64,000 nt of DNA. Source: Brevibacillus fortis (lineage in GTDB: Bacteria > Bacillota > Bacilli > Brevibacillales > Brevibacillaceae). The position numbers were made by a program, and so were the translations under genes. Location of the stretch: NCBI RefSeq assembly GCF_003013395.1, contig NZ_PXZM01000051.1, positions 17,801 to 81,800 on the forward strand. Reading direction: 5' to 3'. Positions 16,499-24,854 of this stretch are shown here, in pieces. Each line of letters begins with the position of its first letter. The stretch's first letter is position 1. The notes beneath the pieces are model-generated. The model ran no database searches, was not told where the DNA came from, and was given only the letters and a program-made list of their open reading frames with translations.

Positions 16499-16623
16499 TG
16501 GCCAAATCCCGAGGCACTCGGGAACGGAGGACCCAATCAGTAGGGGTTAATCCCACGCATGAATCGTGGGAGGGATGAGAAACTCTTTCGCCATCCTACC
16601 CGTCAGCTAACTTCGTCGGCTAA
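16499..16623 (+). ncRNA. c-di-AMP riboswitch (ydaO/yuaA class) of the kdp operon
   Basis: Shows the same ordered blocks as the copy at 6482: CGGAGGACCCAAT, GGGGTTAATCC, GGGATGAG, and ATCCTACCCGTCAGCTAAC followed by TTCGTCGGC. TGGCC and GGCTA can close the first helix. It is followed by a terminator and, 470 bp on, by the kdp genes. High c-di-AMP, which signals sufficient K+, should reduce kdp expression. Confidence 0.92.
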
Positions 16624-16631
16624 AGCGAGGG

Positions 16632-16666
16632 AGGTCTAAAGACCGCCTATTTGAGGAGGCCTTTTT
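16632..16666 (+). terminator. Terminator of the kdp riboswitch
   Basis: AGGTCT can pair with AGGCCT and nested GC-rich segments (GACCGCCT, AGGAGGC) occur just before five T residues. The exact fold is uncertain. The 420 bp from here to 17089 hold a second hairpin AAAAACGG/CCGTTTTT near 16727-16751 and no gene I can support. Confidence 0.65.
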
Positions 16667-17088
16667 GTTATCCTTTTCGGACGACAAGGGTTGACTCGAA
16701 TGTAATGCAGGTCTTTTCGTTTTGCTCAAAAACGGCTAATGACCGTTTTTACTTACAAGTAAATAGCTGTTTTCGGAAAAAGGAAACGGGAGACAAAACG
16801 CAAAGAAGGCAACTTCAAGTCGGCTGGGCGTTAGGTAGACCAATGAGTACTTTTTCTCCGATACAAAGGATCGTTTTATTTGCCGCGGGATGCGGGCGAC
16901 TTCATTCGTCTGTTCATCTTCCGTTCGGTCAAAATGTGGCGATCTTTCGGGGAAATCGTAAGCATTGGTCTATTTTTTTCCTTCATGGCAGGTTTTTTTC
17001 AAAAAAGAAGGCCTGTACAGGGGAAGCGAGAGAGACGAGTCGGCCAGACTTTACGGGATAGTCAGTACAAAAAAAGGAGGGACATTGC

Positions 17089-17196
17089 ATGGACGTGGTT
17101 TCCATACTGCTCTTGGCGCTTTCATTCGGTGTATTTTTTGCACTCATCAAGTTTTGTGACGCCGTGGTAAGAGAACAGGGAGGGAAAGAGAAATGA
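17089..17196 (+). CDS. Small single-span membrane protein before kdpF
   Basis: A 35-residue peptide starting at ATG 17089 behind AAAAAGGAGGG. It has one hydrophobic helix (VVSILLLALSFGVFFALI) followed by KFCDAVV and a charged tail. Its stop overlaps the kdpF ATG (ATGA). Peptides of this form recur before kdpF in other genomes, but I know no function. It has the size and layout of an accessory subunit. Confidence 0.75.
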   Translation: MDVVSILLLALSFGVFFALIKFCDAVVREQGGKEK

Positions 17197-17270
17197 TCTG
17201 GTTGCTGTTGATTGTGGCAGGGCTTTCGATGTACCTGTGCCACGCGTTGATTTACCCGGAAAAATACTAG
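17193..17270 (+). CDS. kdpF: KdpF, small subunit of the K+-transporting ATPase
   Basis: 25 residues, MIWLLLIVAGLSMYLCHALI followed by YPEKY: one membrane helix and the typical P-E-K ending of KdpF. It stabilises the KdpABC complex in known systems. It overlaps the upstream small gene by four bases and precedes kdpA by 61 bp. Confidence 0.88.
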   Translation: MIWLLLIVAGLSMYLCHALIYPEKY

Positions 17271-17331
17271 AGGCTGATCGAACCATTCATTCAATTGGAA
17301 ACATTTTTTAGAGGGAGTAGGAGGAACTGTC

Positions 17332-19005
17332 GTGGACTTTATACAAATAGCGTTGGTTTTGGTGGTGCTTTTCGTGCTCGCCATACCGATGGGAAAATAT
17401 TTGGCGCGCTCCTTTTCGCTGGAGACGACTCGACTGGACAGCGTTTTTGGCGGGGTAGAAAGAGCGATATACAAGCTGTCTGGCATTCGCGTATCAGATA
17501 TGACCTGGAAGCAGTACGCAATGGCTGTTCTGGTCAGCAACATTTCGATGGTAGCCATTGCCTATCTCTTGCTTCGTTTGCAAGGAATGCTGCCTGGTAA
17601 CCCAAGTGGAATTGCGGCGATGGAGCCGTTGCTTTCCTTTAACACGGCTGTCAGCTTTTTGACGAATACGAATCTTCAGCATTACAGCGGGGAGAGCGGA
17701 TTGTCGTATCTATCGCAGATGCTGGTCATTATTTACCTGATGTTTACGACGCCAGCGACAGGGATCGCGGTCGTGATGGCCTTCATGCGTGGGCTGACTG
17801 GACAGCGCAGCATCGGCAACTACTACGTTGACCTGGTACGAGCTCATACACGGGTGTTGATTCCACTGGCGATTGTTGTGACATTGCTCTTGGTGTCCCA
17901 AGGCGTGCCGCAGACGATGGAGCCGACTGCAACAGCGACAACCCTTAGCGGAGCGGAGCAACAAATCGCACGCGGTCCGGTCGCTTCACTCGTATCGATC
18001 AAGCATTTGGGAACAAACGGAGGCGGATTCTTTGGAGTAAACTCTGCGCATCCATTTGAAAACCCGACTCCTCTATCGAACGTGATGGAGATTTTATCGA
18101 TGTTCTTGATCCCGGCGGCACTGCCCTTCACATTCGGCTTCATGTCGAAGAGCCGCAAGCAAGGCTGGGTTATTTTTGGAGCTATGTTCGTGATGTTCCT
18201 GGCGTTCCTGATTACGGCATACACCAATGAAGTAAGTGGCAACCCTGCGCTGGAACGGGCTGGCCTGTCACAAGAGATGGGCAGCATGGAAGGAAAAGAA
18301 GTCCGATTTGGTATCGCACAAAGCGCCTTGTTCACTGCCGTAACAACAGCGGCAACGACAGGAACAGTGAATAACATGCACGATACATTGACACCACTTG
18401 GCGGCTTGGTTCCGCTCGGCGAAATGATGCTGAACTGCGTATTCGGCGGTGATGGTGTCGGAACGATCAACATTTTGATGTATGCGATTTTGGCTGTATT
18501 CTTGGCGGGCTTGATGGTAGGGCGTACGCCTGAATTCCTCGGTCGCAAAATCGAAGGAAAAGAGATGAAGCTGATCGCCATCGCGATTCTCGCTCATCCC
18601 CTGATCATTTTGGCGCCGACTGCTATTGCACTGGCAACTGAAATGGGTTCATCCGCAGTGTCGAACCCAGGCTTCCACGGGATTTCACAAGTGCTGTACG
18701 AGTACACTTCTTCAGCAGCCAATAACGGTTCCGGTTTTGAAGGATTGGGTGACAACACACCATTCTGGAACATTTCTACCGGACTCGTCATGCTGTTTGG
18801 TCGATACGTCTCGATCATTACGATGCTGGCGGTAGCAGGCTCCTTGCTCGCAAAAACCCCAGTACCAGAAACAATGGGTACACTTCGCACAGACAATAGT
18901 GTATTCACAGTGATTCTGATTGCGACTGTGGTAATCGTAGGTGCACTGACATTCCTGCCTGTGCTTGCACTTGGCCCAATCGCCGAGTGGCTCACAATCC
19001 GTTAA
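17332..19005 (+). CDS. kdpA: K+-transporting ATPase subunit A (KdpA)
   Basis: The K+-selective channel-like subunit of KdpFABC, 557 residues with about ten membrane segments and four filter loops. Visible filter-type segments include TNTNLQHYSGESGLSYLSQM, KHLGTNGGGFFGVNSAHPFE and VFGGDGVG. The start is GTG 17332 behind GTAGGAGG. Membrane location; high-affinity K+ uptake under K+ limitation. Order F-A-B-C is standard, and expression should fall when c-di-AMP binds the leader. Confidence 0.97.
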   Translation: MDFIQIALVLVVLFVLAIPMGKYLARSFSLETTRLDSVFGGVERAIYKLSGIRVSDMTWKQYAMAVLVSNISMVAIAYLLLRLQGMLPGNPSGIAAMEPLLSFNTAVSFLTNTNLQHYSGESGLSYLSQMLVIIYLMFTTPATGIAVVMAFMRGLTGQRSIGNYYVDLVRAHTRVLIPLAIVVTLLLVSQGVPQTMEPTATATTLSGAEQQIARGPVASLVSIKHLGTNGGGFFGVNSAHPFENPTPLSNVMEILSMFLIPAALPFTFGFMSKSRKQGWVIFGAMFVMFLAFLITAYTNEVSGNPALERAGLSQEMGSMEGKEVRFGIAQSALFTAVTTAATTGTVNNMHDTLTPLGGLVPLGEMMLNCVFGGDGVGTINILMYAILAVFLAGLMVGRTPEFLGRKIEGKEMKLIAIAILAHPLIILAPTAIALATEMGSSAVSNPGFHGISQVLYEYTSSAANNGSGFEGLGDNTPFWNISTGLVMLFGRYVSIITMLAVAGSLLAKTPVPETMGTLRTDNSVFTVILIATVVIVGALTFLPVLALGPIAEWLTIR

Positions 19006-19064
19006 TAAGAGGTAGTTCAACTTCAAATTGAAAATGAATACTAGAGGCAAAGGAGTAATTTTCC

Positions 19065-21104
19065 ATGAGTAGAACGCGCACGGTTGCGCTTCCTAAAGAT
19101 TTGTACCAGCGGGCCTTTGTCGAGTCTTTCAAAAAATTGGACCCGCGTGTGATGATGAAAAATCCAGTCATGTTCGTGGTAGAGATCGGGTTCTTCATTA
19201 CGCTTCTTCTGACGTTTGTTCCTAATTTGTTCGGGGGAGCTTCGGACCCGCTGTACAACGGCGTCGTCAGCTTTATCCTGTTCGTGACAATTTTGTTTGC
19301 AAACTTCGCAGAAGCCTTGGCAGAAGGGCGCGGCAAAGCACAGGCGGAGAGCTTGAAAAAAACGAAGCAGGACACGCAAGCAAAAAAAGTAGGGAAAGAT
19401 GGTCGCATTCAAGTCGTCAGCTCCACAGAACTGCGAAAAGGCGATTTGGTCATAGTGGAAGCAGGCGAGCTGATTCCATCCGACGGGGAAATCGTTGAGG
19501 GTGTCGCGTCTGTCGACGAGTCTGCCATTACTGGGGAATCTGCTCCGGTAATTAAAGAAGCAGGCGGCGATTTCAGCTCTGTCACAGGAGGTACGCGTGT
19601 CGTCAGTGACCGCATCCGTGTCCGCGTGACGACTGATCCCGGTGAATCGTTTTTGGATCGCATGATTTCGTTGGTAGAGGGTGCGAAAAGACAGAAGACC
19701 CCGAATGAAATTGCATTGAATACGCTCTTGGTCAGCTTGACATTGATATTCCTGATCGTCTGCACGACCTTGCAGCCGATCGCCAACTATGTGAATGCAG
19801 CCATTCCGGTTGCGACATTGATTGCTCTCCTCGTCTGCTTGATTCCGACCACGATTGGCGGACTCTTGTCAGCGATTGGGATTGCAGGTATGGACCGGGT
19901 CACACAGTTTAACGTCATTGCCATGTCCGGGAAGGCAGTCGAGGCATCCGGAGACATCAATACGATTATTTTGGATAAAACAGGAACGATCACGCACGGA
20001 AACCGGATGGCTGCCGAGTTTGTCACCGTAGGCAACAGCAAAAGCACGGAATTGAACCGAGTAGCTGCACAAAGCTCCGTTCATGACGAAACACCGGAAG
20101 GACGCTCTGTTGTCGAGCTGGCGAAAAAACAAGGTCTGGTACCTGCTGAACTTGAATTGCCGGGTTCCGAAGGTGTGGAGTTCCGTGCTGAAACAAGAAT
20201 GAGCGGGACGAATCTGGCAAGCGGCGTACTCATCCGAAAAGGAGCCGTCGACGCCATCAAGAAATACGTGGTCGAGCAAGGGGGAAAAATCCCTGCTGAT
20301 TTGGATGAAAAAGCAAATCGGATTGCAACGGCTGGCGGCACACCGTTGGCTGTAGCAGAAGGAAATTCGATCCTCGGTTTGATCTATTTGAAAGATACTG
20401 TGAAGCCGGGTATGCGCGAACGTTTTGAAGAGCTACGCCGCATGGGTATTCGCACAGTGATGTGCACGGGAGATAATCCACTGACAGCTGCAACGATTGC
20501 CCGCGAAGCAGGTGTAGATGATTTCGTAGCAGAAGCCAAGCCGGAAGACAAGATTGCGTTGATCCGCAAAGAACAAGCGGCAGGCAAGCTGGTCGCGATG
20601 ACAGGTGACGGTACGAATGACGCGCCAGCCCTCGCACAAGCCGATGTCGGTTTGGCGATGAATACGGGTACGGTAGCGGCTAAGGAAGCAGCGAACATGG
20701 TCGATCTGGATTCTGACCCGACCAAAATCATTGAGGTCGTGGCGATTGGCAAACAGCTTTTGATGACACGCGGGGCATTGACGACGTTCAGTATCGCCAA
20801 TGACGTAGCGAAATACTTCGCGATCATTCCTGCGATGTTCATGCTGGCGATCCCACAAATGAGTGCGCTCAACATCATGGGCCTGGCTACACCGCAAAGT
20901 GCGATTTTGTCCGCGTTGATCTTCAATGCGATCATCATCCCGATCCTGATTCCGCTGGCGATGAAAGGTGTGAAATACACGCCGATGAGCGCGACAAAGC
21001 TGCTCAGCCGCAACCTGGTGATCTATGGCTTGGGTGGAATTATCGTTCCGTTCGTGGGAATCAAGCTGATTGACTTGATTTTGGTCGGATTGAATCTGGT
21101 ATAA
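19065..21104 (+). CDS. kdpB: K+-transporting ATPase subunit B (KdpB)
   Basis: Catalytic P-type ATPase subunit, 679 residues. Contains TGESAPV, DKTGTIT (phosphorylated Asp), GDGTNDAPALAQADVG and the membrane helix CLIPTTIGGLLSAIGIAG. The ATG at 19065 follows AAAGGAG. It lies between kdpA and kdpC, so it is the KdpB of the complete pump. A second, unlinked-to-A paralogue lies at 11017-13017. Confidence 0.97.
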   Translation: MSRTRTVALPKDLYQRAFVESFKKLDPRVMMKNPVMFVVEIGFFITLLLTFVPNLFGGASDPLYNGVVSFILFVTILFANFAEALAEGRGKAQAESLKKTKQDTQAKKVGKDGRIQVVSSTELRKGDLVIVEAGELIPSDGEIVEGVASVDESAITGESAPVIKEAGGDFSSVTGGTRVVSDRIRVRVTTDPGESFLDRMISLVEGAKRQKTPNEIALNTLLVSLTLIFLIVCTTLQPIANYVNAAIPVATLIALLVCLIPTTIGGLLSAIGIAGMDRVTQFNVIAMSGKAVEASGDINTIILDKTGTITHGNRMAAEFVTVGNSKSTELNRVAAQSSVHDETPEGRSVVELAKKQGLVPAELELPGSEGVEFRAETRMSGTNLASGVLIRKGAVDAIKKYVVEQGGKIPADLDEKANRIATAGGTPLAVAEGNSILGLIYLKDTVKPGMRERFEELRRMGIRTVMCTGDNPLTAATIAREAGVDDFVAEAKPEDKIALIRKEQAAGKLVAMTGDGTNDAPALAQADVGLAMNTGTVAAKEAANMVDLDSDPTKIIEVVAIGKQLLMTRGALTTFSIANDVAKYFAIIPAMFMLAIPQMSALNIMGLATPQSAILSALIFNAIIIPILIPLAMKGVKYTPMSATKLLSRNLVIYGLGGIIVPFVGIKLIDLILVGLNLV

Positions 21105-21138
21105 CTCATATTGAAAAAAGAAAGCTCAGGTGAACGAT

Positions 21139-21702
21139 ATGATATTGAAAAATTTGCGTCTCAGCCTCGTTTTACTGCTGATATGTGGTCTCGCCTACCC
21201 GCTGGCGATGACAGGTATTGCACAGGTTGTCATGCCTGCACAAGCAAGCGGTAGTCTCATCACGGATGCAAGCGGCAAGGTGGTTGGCTCCGAGCTGATT
21301 GGGCAGACCTTCACCGAACCGAAGTACTTCTGGGGACGCATTTCTTCTATTGATAATAATGCGGCTGGATCTGGATCAAACAACTACGCGCCATCGAACC
21401 CTGCGTTGATCGAACGTACGCAAAAGGATATCGCCGCATTTCTGGCAGCGAATCCTGGCGTGAAGCAGGAAGACATCCCGGCAGATTTGCTGACGAACTC
21501 CGCTTCCGGTCTGGACCCGCATATCTCGCCAAAAGCTGCTCAGATTCAAGTCGAGCGTGTAGCCAAGGCGCGCAATCTCGAACCGGTACAGCTACAGGCT
21601 TTGATTGAAGCGAATACAGAGGGAAGAAGCTTGGGTGTACTCGGAGAGCCGCGTGTTAATGTAGTGAAGCTGAATTTGGCTTTGGACGAATTGAAGAAGT
21701 AA
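21139..21702 (+). CDS. kdpC: K+-transporting ATPase subunit C (KdpC)
   Basis: Single-span membrane subunit needed for assembly and nucleotide affinity. About 187 residues: an N-terminal helix (LRLSLVLLLICGLAYPLAMT), then an exported-side domain with GSLI, GSELIGQ, YFWGRIS and DPHISP, all hallmarks of KdpC. ATG 21139 sits five bases after AGGTGA; an in-frame GTG at 21130 is the alternative start. Confidence 0.95.
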   Translation: MILKNLRLSLVLLLICGLAYPLAMTGIAQVVMPAQASGSLITDASGKVVGSELIGQTFTEPKYFWGRISSIDNNAAGSGSNNYAPSNPALIERTQKDIAAFLAANPGVKQEDIPADLLTNSASGLDPHISPKAAQIQVERVAKARNLEPVQLQALIEANTEGRSLGVLGEPRVNVVKLNLALDELKK

Positions 21703-21723
21703 AAAATGAAGGAGGGCTGCGAG

Positions 21724-24054
21724 ATGGTAGAGCAGTTTCGGCGAAAGTCCCCGGAGGAAATCTTGCAGTCCATCTCCAGAATGCACCGGGGCAGGCTGAA
21801 AATCATTCTGGGGGCAGTCAGTGGTTCAGGCAAAACCTATCATCTGTTGATGGAAGGGCAGACGCTTAAGAAAAAAGGGATTGATGTGATCGTAGCTGGA
21901 TCAGGTGAGGCCAGTCATCCCAAGCTGGCGCAAAAGCGGGAGGGCTTGGAGCAAATCCAGCCGATCATCTGGTATTCCCTAGGGGAAGCGAGACATGATC
22001 TGGACGTTGCAGCCATTATCGAACGAGATCCGGAAGTCGTGCTCGTAGACGGCTTGGCTCACCGCAATCGTCCAGATGCCCCGCGACCAACCTGCCTGGA
22101 CGATGTTCAGTATTTGCTGAATCACAATATTAGTGTGATTGCGACGGTCAACATATACGAATTGGCCGGGATGAAAGAGATGGCGGAGCGACTGACGAAG
22201 GCAGAGGTGCGGATCGATCAGTGTGTCCCAGAGGATACGCTTGCCATGGCAGACGAGGTGAAGCTGCTCGACGTCACGCCAGAAGCCATTCTGAAAAGGC
22301 TGCAAGAAGATGATCGCAACCCGACGCGGACCAAGCATCCGTTGTTTCGCAGAGACAATCTGCATATGCTGCGGGAACTCGCTCTTCGGTTCGTAGCTAC
22401 GGGCGTAAACGAGGATTTGGAGGATTATCGGGAGAAACACGGCATGGTAGGGGCTTCAGGAGCCACAGAGAAGGTGCTGGTTTCTGCCCAGTATCATTGG
22501 AACGGCTCGATATTGGTTCGGCGCGGACAACAGGTTGCCAAGCGGCTCGGCGGAGAGCTCTTGGTCGTCTGTTTTCTCCCTTTATCCAAGAAGCTGACGA
22601 AGGAAGAAGCGACTTTTAAGAGATCAATCGGAAAGCTCGTGGACAAAGTCGGAGGTACCTTCGAAGAGCAGACGCTTGTACGAGACAAGGAAGTAGCCAA
22701 CGAGCTCGTCGCCTACGCGATGGAGAATAACGTGACCCGAATCGTCATGGGGCAGTCCAAGCGTACGCGCTGGGAAGAGATATGGTATGGCTCCATCGTC
22801 CATAAGATTCTTCGGCAAACGAAAAATATCGATATCTTGATCGTGGCGGATCGTTCCGAGCGGGACGGTGAGCGCGTCATGCCGACCAAGCGGGAACGAG
22901 CGAAAACGGCCAATCCGTACCGACGTCTCTCCGATGAGGAGATGCAGCAGGAGATTGGCAAAATCAAGCGCGGGACGCTAAAAGTATATGTAGGAGCTGC
23001 TCCTGGCGTCGGCAAGACGTACACGATGCTTAGAGAAGGCAACGAGCTCGTCGAAAATGGCATCGACGTGGTGATTGGGCTTTTGGAAACGCATGGACGA
23101 AAAGAAACCATTGAGCAGGTAGGGGGACTTCCTCTGATCCCGCGCAAACGCATTCCGTACAAAAACGTGACGCTCGAAGAAATGGACACGGACGAAATCA
23201 TCCGGCGCAATCCGGAGGTCGTGCTGGTGGATGAGCTGGCACATACAAATGTGCCGGGGAGTGACTATGAGAAGCGGTACCACGATGTCGAGAAGATTTT
23301 GGCTGCGGGTATTTCCGTCATATCCACGATGAACATTCAGCACCTCGAGAGCTTAAACGACAGCGTCGAGCAAATTACGGGAATCCGCGTGCGAGAGACG
23401 GTGCCGGACCATATTCTGCATCAGGCAGATGAGGTAGAGCTGATTGATATTTCACCCAAAGCACTGCGTCAGCGGATGCGGGAGGGCAATATTTACGCGA
23501 TGGAAAAGGTTGAGCAGTCGCTGACCAACTTTTTCAAAACAGGGAATTTGATTGCCTTACGAGAGCTGGCCTTGCGTGAAGTGGCAGACGACGTCGATGA
23601 ACGCTTGGAGGCGTGGGAGCGCCGAACGCTGCGCGGGCCTTGGCGGCAACAGGAAGTCATTTTTGTCTGTGTGAATTTGCGCGCAGACAGTGAACGATTG
23701 ATTCGCCGAGGGTTTCGGATTGCCTATCGCTTGAAGGCGTCCTGGCATGTAGCTTACGTGCAGGATCACCCGTCGCTGACAGAAGAGCAAGAGACGCAGC
23801 TGGCGAAGCTGAAGGCACTAACAGAGCGACTTGGAGGTCGTTTCGAACGATACGAAGCCCCTTCCCGACGCAAGGTCTTCACCAAGCTGGTCTGGCATAT
23901 GAACGAAAAAGGAACGACACAGGTCGTCATCGGGCAGTCGGCGCGGACTCGCTGGAAGGAAATTCTCGAAGGTTCGGTCATCCAGCGATTATTGCGGGAA
24001 GTTCGACACATGGATGTGCTGGTCGTGGCCGATCACGCACCCGATATGATGTGA
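21724..24054 (+). CDS. Kinase-less protein of two fused KdpD sensor halves
   Basis: About 776 residues made of two KdpD N-terminal units in tandem, each a P-loop domain plus a Usp domain. Unit 1 (about 1-390) has Walker A GAVSGSGKT and Walker-B-like VVLVDGLAHRN; unit 2 (about 395-776) has canonical GAAPGVGKT, ETHGR and VVLVDELAHTN. Usp modules end each unit, both with the GQS-R-TRW phosphate loop. The membrane helices, GAF, HisKA and ATPase parts of KdpD are absent, and no kdpE is nearby. ATG 21724 is seven bases after AAGGAGGG, 21 bp after kdpC. Stand-alone KdpD N-domains are known; a fused pair is unusual. Usp of S. aureus KdpD binds c-di-AMP, so ligand sensing here is plausible. Confidence 0.88.
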   Translation: MVEQFRRKSPEEILQSISRMHRGRLKIILGAVSGSGKTYHLLMEGQTLKKKGIDVIVAGSGEASHPKLAQKREGLEQIQPIIWYSLGEARHDLDVAAIIERDPEVVLVDGLAHRNRPDAPRPTCLDDVQYLLNHNISVIATVNIYELAGMKEMAERLTKAEVRIDQCVPEDTLAMADEVKLLDVTPEAILKRLQEDDRNPTRTKHPLFRRDNLHMLRELALRFVATGVNEDLEDYREKHGMVGASGATEKVLVSAQYHWNGSILVRRGQQVAKRLGGELLVVCFLPLSKKLTKEEATFKRSIGKLVDKVGGTFEEQTLVRDKEVANELVAYAMENNVTRIVMGQSKRTRWEEIWYGSIVHKILRQTKNIDILIVADRSERDGERVMPTKRERAKTANPYRRLSDEEMQQEIGKIKRGTLKVYVGAAPGVGKTYTMLREGNELVENGIDVVIGLLETHGRKETIEQVGGLPLIPRKRIPYKNVTLEEMDTDEIIRRNPEVVLVDELAHTNVPGSDYEKRYHDVEKILAAGISVISTMNIQHLESLNDSVEQITGIRVRETVPDHILHQADEVELIDISPKALRQRMREGNIYAMEKVEQSLTNFFKTGNLIALRELALREVADDVDERLEAWERRTLRGPWRQQEVIFVCVNLRADSERLIRRGFRIAYRLKASWHVAYVQDHPSLTEEQETQLAKLKALTERLGGRFERYEAPSRRKVFTKLVWHMNEKGTTQVVIGQSARTRWKEILEGSVIQRLLREVRHMDVLVVADHAPDMM

Positions 24055-24063
24055 GGGAGGATA

Positions 24064-24792
24064 ATGATGGGCGCAGAAAAAGAAGGGCAATGGGACCATA
24101 GCGTGGCAGACGCCTATAGCCGTTTGGAGTGCCTGATACAGCAGCCAACTACGGAGGCAGATTTGTTTTCCAGGCTGATACGCGTCTACCTGGAGGAAGA
24201 AGAGGTGCGCATACGGCAAAAGCTGAAGCGCAAATCCTCGCAGCGAATCTCTCGCGTCATGCATGAGCGGGTGGGTGAGTTTTTGTCCGGGCAGCTGTCC
24301 GAGCTTTCGTTTCAAGTGATCGACGGTATCTTGTTTATGAAAAAAGAGGATCAACTTGTAGGAGCGCTTAAATGCATCCCTGATCTCGGCAGCTACAATA
24401 CGCCGTCCTGGAATGCGACTCTTGCCCGTTTTGCCAAGCAGTATCAGAAGAGGTTCAAGCTGGCGCCAGAGAAGCTGTTGTTCGTTGTCTGCTCGCTCGC
24501 AAAAAGCTTGGATGCAGCCCATGCCAAGGCGTTGACCGGAATTGATGTGTGGTGTGGCGCAGCGCTAACCACTCCAGCTTATCGGGATGCGCTGCAAACC
24601 TACATTAGCAAATGCGTAGAGGTCATGGACGCACTCCCACAGCCTGTGCAACAAGTGTATTTTTTAAGTGCAGATGCCCATCCGAATGCGCTTGCCTGCC
24701 AATTGCTGCGCGGGGAAAAAGCTTCCTTGCCAGATCGTTGGCTGCGGCCGTCCGTCAGTGATCTTATCCAATTATTGCAAACCAAGCTGTGA
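24064..24792 (+). CDS. Unknown protein, last gene of the kdp operon, 242 aa
   Basis: Not recognised. The ATG at 24064 follows GGGAGG and lies 9 bp after the KdpD-like gene, so it belongs to the kdp transcript. The protein looks cytoplasmic: an acidic and charged first half (about residues 25-80, EEEEVRIRQKLKRKSSQR) that may be helical, and a mixed second half with LLFVVCSLAKSLDAAH and IDVWCGAAL. No membrane segment or known catalytic motif is evident. A regulatory partner of the double KdpD protein is a guess from position only. Confidence 0.7.
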   Translation: MMGAEKEGQWDHSVADAYSRLECLIQQPTTEADLFSRLIRVYLEEEEVRIRQKLKRKSSQRISRVMHERVGEFLSGQLSELSFQVIDGILFMKKEDQLVGALKCIPDLGSYNTPSWNATLARFAKQYQKRFKLAPEKLLFVVCSLAKSLDAAHAKALTGIDVWCGAALTTPAYRDALQTYISKCVEVMDALPQPVQQVYFLSADAHPNALACQLLRGEKASLPDRWLRPSVSDLIQLLQTKL

Positions 24793-24828
24793 TATACTCT
24801 TAGGGAAATTTATACGATAAATTTCCTT
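24793..24828 (+). promoter_or_regulatory. Perfect 10-bp inverted repeat near a possible promoter
   Basis: GGAAATTTAT and ATAAATTTCC flank ACG just downstream of a TATACT -10-like hexamer and just before the GGGAGGG ribosome-binding site of the next gene. It fits an operator or a leader hairpin. Confidence 0.45.
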
Positions 24829-24854
24829 GGGAGGGACTTTTTATCAAAGTAAAA

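Noticed and set aside
16651..17170. Several overlapping 60-136 codon frames between the kdp riboswitch and kdpF
   Set aside because: No ribosome-binding site or recognisable protein; the region is better seen as a leader.
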